From JBCBDX01 sp038529265 (GTDB lineage Bacteria; Pseudomonadota; Alphaproteobacteria; Rhizobiales; Rhizobiaceae), in assembly GCA_038529265.1 (NCBI GenBank), contig JBCBDX010000007.1, forward strand, positions 122,550 through 186,549: 64,000 bases of DNA, written 5' to 3'. This document shows positions 61,601-64,000 of the stretch, piece after piece. A model generated the notes under the pieces. It saw only the letters and a program-made list of their open reading frames with translations, did not search any database and was not told the origin of the DNA. The first letter of the stretch is position 1. The number at the start of each line of letters is the position of its first letter. The translations under genes were made by a program, and so were the position numbers.

Positions 61601-64000
61601 CGATTTTGACCAATATGGCAATCCAACTTACGAAATCGATGATGGCCGCACCGATTTGACCGGCGATGAAAGCCGAACGTCAACGTTTTATTCCCGCCTC
61701 AATACCGGCAACTATATCGTCAATCTGCCGAGCGAGGTTCGACAGAACCGCGGCACAGGCAATGCGCTGGACGCCACGCTTTTAAGCCAAACCCATTATG
61801 CCTATGACGGTTGGGTTGGCGGCTTGGACGATGTACCCACCATTGGCAATCTGACGAGGGTTACCCAGACCAACAATGCCGGTCAGGGCAATGCCGTTAC
61901 CCAATTTACCTATGATAGCGTCGGCAACCGGATTGCGCAGATTGATCCGCAAGGCAATCGCACCGAGTGGACTTATGACCAAACGCACCAACAGTTCGTG
62001 ATCGCCGAACGCAACGCGCTTTATTTTGGAGGCGACACGCGTCAGCAGACAAGCCAGACATGGAATAATGTTTGCCAAAAGCCCGCGACACAGACCGATC
62101 TGAATGGCACCACCAGCCTCTGGGACTATGATGTCTTCTGCCGCAAGTACAACAAATGGCGGACGGGTGACGGCTACACCGATCTGTGGCGCTACAATCA
62201 CGAGGGCAATCCCGCCAGCCAAAACATCGTCCACTATAAGCGCCGTGGCAGCCAGTCCGGCTGGGGCCACACGATAACCTATCTGGACGGACTGGCACGC
62301 ACCTACAAAACGCTCGGCATCCGCCGCGCCGATGGTCTTGGCCCGATCTATACACTTTATAATTTTGATGATCGCGGCAATGTGCGCTCTGTCTCGCACC
62401 CCAAGTTCTCAACTGACGGAGCTTTCCAGTTCACGACGACCGATTATGACGGCCTCGACCGGCCCATCAACATCACCCATCCCGATGGAGCGGCACAGCG
62501 TATCGAATATAGCAAGCCCGGCATATTGGCCGCCGACATCGGTGTCCCGTTCTCACAAGTCGACACATATGACGAGTTGGACCGCCGCACGATGCAAGTC
62601 GCCGACGCACGCGGCAACATCACCCGGATCATCCGCTATGGCGATGGTGGGTTGCGCAATGAGTTCCGCAGCTTTGATACGCTCGGTCGGCTGACCGGCG
62701 TGAAAGACCATGGCGGTAATGAATGGTCATACGTATACGATCTTGCTGGCAACCGCATCGCCACCAGCGATCCTGATCTGGGTTATTGGACTTATACGCA
62801 TGATCGCAATGGCAATTTGTTGAGCCAGACAGACGCACGCGGCGAAACCACCCAGCTGACCTATGACGGGTTGAACCGGTTGCTCACCCGGACCGACCAG
62901 GCGTCCGGCACGGTTCATGCGCAAAATACTTATGATGAAGCGCGCATCGGTCACCATAATGTCGGTCAACTCACCAGCGCGACCAACGCCCATGGCACGC
63001 ACGCTTATGATTATGACCGGCGCGGCAATCTTGCCCGCAAGATCACCAGCGTCGACGGCATATCCTATGTCAGCGAAACCAATTGGGACCGCGCAGGCGT
63101 CGTCGCTTGGCGCAAATATTATCAACATCCGGACAATGACCCGAACACGCTGACCAATCTGCGCCAGATCGGCTTTAACAACACGCCATGGCGCTATGAT
63201 CTGGCGGGCAATCTGATCGCCATCCCCGGCCTGATCGACCATATCGACTATGAGGCCAATGGCGATACGCGCCAGATCCGCTATTTTAACGGCGTCACCA
63301 CGGACTTCACCTATGACACCCAACGCCGCTGGCTGACCCGCGTCCATACGCACGGGCCCCATGGCACGCTCCAGGATGTTTTTTACACGCGCGGCCCGAC
63401 CGGTCGGATCGATGCCGTCCATGGTGAAGGTTATAGCGATAGCGGCCAGACCAACTACACCTCGCATTCCGGCCTGAAGGACAAATGGCTTTATACCTAC
63501 AATGACTATGACGAGTTGATTGTCGCCGACAATCTGATCGACAATGCGCTCGACCAGACTTTTGGCTACGACAATCTCGGCAACATCGTCACCAACTCCA
63601 AGCTCGGCCTTTACAGCTACCCCGCACCGGGCCTTGGCGCCTTGCGTCCACATGCACAGACACGCATCAGCGGGCCGCAGGGCATCCGTGACTTTACCTA
63701 CGACGCGAACGGCAACATGGTCAGCGACGGCACGCGCACGCTCGTCTGGGATGCGCAGAACAAGCTGGCCTCAGTAACGCCCCTTGGCGGCGGGCAGGCG
63801 GTGACGTTCCAATATGGCCCGGACGGCTCGCGGATTGCGAAACTGTCCAGCTTTACCGGGAAACGCATTTATGCAGACGCGGACTTTGAGATCGCACCCG
63901 ACGGGACGTTTATCCTGTACCCCCATGCGGATGTGAAAATCGAAGGGCTGCAAACGACTTGGCTGCACCGTGATCATCTGAACTCCGTGCGTGTCGTCAG
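58647..64000 (+). CDS. giant SpvB/VCBS/RHS protein, cut by window end
   Basis: An open frame of at least 1784 codons running off the window. A signal peptide (FIFISLVCVPVSSFA, cleaved near residue 23) is followed by an acidic low-complexity region (about 30-95). An SpvB-type N-terminal domain follows (SYQYEMPVPAWRGLEPRIAL, GHGWGMTGFDV). Then come a Gly-rich linker near 445-455 and VCBS/FG-GAP-like calcium loops: DVNGDGLADI at 678, DINGDGRVDL at 738, DFNGDGIADI at 792. A TcdB-middle-like part leads to YD/RHS repeats from about residue 1085. The final residues HRDHLNSVRVV open the RHS core, so the core end and any toxin tail lie beyond 64000. Export by Sec and a role in contact-dependent or tailored toxin delivery are inferred. 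Confidence 0.9.
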   Translation, partial: MRQLLSASFIFISLVCVPVSSFAQGFSNGAGSGTGFVDELVDDTDDVDGLQSGEEEPAVDIAADAEPAGDEEELFESASSTPLPEPDEGSETVAPALPEASANGNLSYQYEMPVPAWRGLEPRIALTYDSARKTKRSGLYQSWLGHGWGMTGFDVITRGRPKGGVAAFDDNDIFVLNGMEMLACTPDIVSPSCSHGGTHTTEYESFRRIKYLDVSNSWEVTDRDGTVSTFQSYETISGMTHDGTIEQEDTFTRYVWRLTSVEDTNGNQVNYAYVCDGPGTCRPDQVTYGLYSVKFHWEGRPDGIVMANGQTMEEHYHRVKTIEAKVDGSAHAAVAISYQQEAYSQNSQLTQLLRYGTDAVLDVDGAVTAGTARPPVTFEYIGIDTGFDEEIVFPNTRMQKSFLFQAVDFNQNGQDELVWWGTPYAKRSSTSSFLEGGVAPSGRFDDGGDGGGGGASYPTGDPELLAHSFERDESREWNFGYFNLGRNEQNCSTDGDGRDKRTECHVYRSAKYDATGRFKATNEAVFPFGIWSSYKLTRDGGTFQSNFNIKGKILREENGGFVVDTCENGNAPVGYEQTCAYLISKFNSSDDRNSYSRDITAADRGREGLDELFSIYEEHKDKHGGKYRDRFGVADFIGDGRLSSYYQVHAGNAPKTNFNVQGHTRARHQNSEVAHVVDVNGDGLADIVEVALIDGGTRTNVKVRFFTGKEFVKLSSNQSMSTNKYAASRSDAGIAFIDINGDGRVDLSTRDNDNHMRVAYFVHFDEVGDADLDRHDIIRWSKTGDSTLTIGDFNGDGIADIARLRGQTADTSNKSVKIFHSRYTSGTPGLMKSFTSELGGMTKIAYQPSTQSEHHHMPFASSVVSAIEVDDGRTAPVTTELEFSGGRYDHPERKFLGFETQVKKLPAIEGEGGNGPEITTTFLQDIPNYGRVASEVRRDGIGTALVERHETWETRGQSPPYLAFNTQTLTTQHESNGSVSRAIRRDFDQYGNPTYEIDDGRTDLTGDESRTSTFYSRLNTGNYIVNLPSEVRQNRGTGNALDATLLSQTHYAYDGWVGGLDDVPTIGNLTRVTQTNNAGQGNAVTQFTYDSVGNRIAQIDPQGNRTEWTYDQTHQQFVIAERNALYFGGDTRQQTSQTWNNVCQKPATQTDLNGTTSLWDYDVFCRKYNKWRTGDGYTDLWRYNHEGNPASQNIVHYKRRGSQSGWGHTITYLDGLARTYKTLGIRRADGLGPIYTLYNFDDRGNVRSVSHPKFSTDGAFQFTTTDYDGLDRPINITHPDGAAQRIEYSKPGILAADIGVPFSQVDTYDELDRRTMQVADARGNITRIIRYGDGGLRNEFRSFDTLGRLTGVKDHGGNEWSYVYDLAGNRIATSDPDLGYWTYTHDRNGNLLSQTDARGETTQLTYDGLNRLLTRTDQASGTVHAQNTYDEARIGHHNVGQLTSATNAHGTHAYDYDRRGNLARKITSVDGISYVSETNWDRAGVVAWRKYYQHPDNDPNTLTNLRQIGFNNTPWRYDLAGNLIAIPGLIDHIDYEANGDTRQIRYFNGVTTDFTYDTQRRWLTRVHTHGPHGTLQDVFYTRGPTGRIDAVHGEGYSDSGQTNYTSHSGLKDKWLYTYNDYDELIVADNLIDNALDQTFGYDNLGNIVTNSKLGLYSYPAPGLGALRPHAQTRISGPQGIRDFTYDANGNMVSDGTRTLVWDAQNKLASVTPLGGGQAVTFQYGPDGSRIAKLSSFTGKRIYADADFEIAPDGTFILYPHADVKIEGLQTTWLHRDHLNSVRVV
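61905..63760 (+). repeat. YD/RHS repeat region inside the giant gene
   Basis: Degenerate units of the form x-Y-D-x-x-G-N-x recur: TYDSVGNRIAQIDPQGN (near residue 1089), VYDLAGNRIATSDPD, THDRNGNLLSQTDARG, TYDGLNRLLTRTD, DYDRRGNLARKITS, GYDNLGNIVTNS and TYDANGNMVSDG. These build the beta-stranded shell known from RHS and Tc toxin complexes. DNA-level identity between units is low. Confidence 0.85.

Noticed and set aside
62727..63653. 308-codon open frame on the minus strand within the giant RHS gene
   Set aside because: It is the mirror of YD repeats, with Ala/Val/Ile-rich low-complexity translation and no family motif; the plus frame has full domain structure.
1..64000. tRNA, rRNA, CRISPR, insertion sequences, prophage
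   Set aside because: A reading by eye found no cloverleaf or CCA-type tRNA pattern, no regularly spaced direct repeats, no transposase or integrase frame and no phage structural genes. Software such as tRNAscan would be needed to exclude all.

Overview
The window is chromosomal DNA from an alphaproteobacterium, most likely a member of the Hyphomicrobiales (Rhizobiales). Three things point there. The gene order rpsB-tsf-pyrH-frr-uppS-cdsA-rseP-bamA-lpxD-fabZ-lpxA-lpxI-lpxB-gltA-gltX-comEC-lexA-moeA-moaC-trpC-trpD-ppiD-tpiA-secG-pyrG is the conserved rhizobial block. Alphaproteobacterial marker genes are present (mipZ, eipB, lpxI, DUF1489, phasin). The LexA boxes have the alphaproteobacterial GTTC-N7-GTTC form. 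G+C looks moderate, near one half by eye, which fits marine lineages, but genus cannot be fixed from the window.

Layout. 1-3.7 kb: end of an L-serine dehydratase gene, a DUF1489 gene, then mipZ, a VWA-domain gene and a membrane-anchored J-domain gene. 3.7-13.7 kb: a D,D-carboxypeptidase with a SPOR domain, a phasin, clpS-clpA, an AzlC/AzlD pair, a minus-strand run ridA-GDPD-GNAT-HIT, and eipB. 13.8-27.1 kb: translation (rpsB, tsf, frr), UMP kinase, then envelope building: undecaprenyl-PP, CDP-DAG, site-2 protease, BamA and the early lipid A steps from LpxD to LpxB. 27.1-38.8 kb: gltA and gltX on minus, comEC on plus, lexA under its own SOS box, and a tight minus-strand operon ppiD-trpD-trpC-moaC-moeA. 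38.9-42 kb: tpiA, secG, pyrG.

From 42 kb the content becomes accessory. There is a 570-base stretch with no recognisable gene, a three-gene TRAP transporter, a small Lar-like zinc-ribbon gene, and the SOS mutagenesis cassette imuA-imuB-dnaE2. An SOS box matching the lexA one lies just upstream of imuA. From 52.1 to 56.6 kb six plus-strand genes are packed with overlaps. They encode a membrane protein with a His cluster, a LolD/MacB-type ABC ATPase, an FtsX-like permease, a DUF4198 (NikK-like) secreted protein, a small NikL-like secreted protein and a TroA/ZnuA-like metal-binding protein. This is the best candidate for an under-described system: an ABC machine of the mechanotransmission type joined to three periplasmic metal-handling proteins. 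Two of these are predicted to expose a histidine as their first mature residue.

The window ends with a methyltransferase, a small YHS-like Cys protein, a GlxA-type regulator, and a very large SpvB/VCBS/RHS protein gene cut by the window edge at the start of its RHS core. No tRNA, rRNA, CRISPR array, insertion sequence or prophage was recognised.
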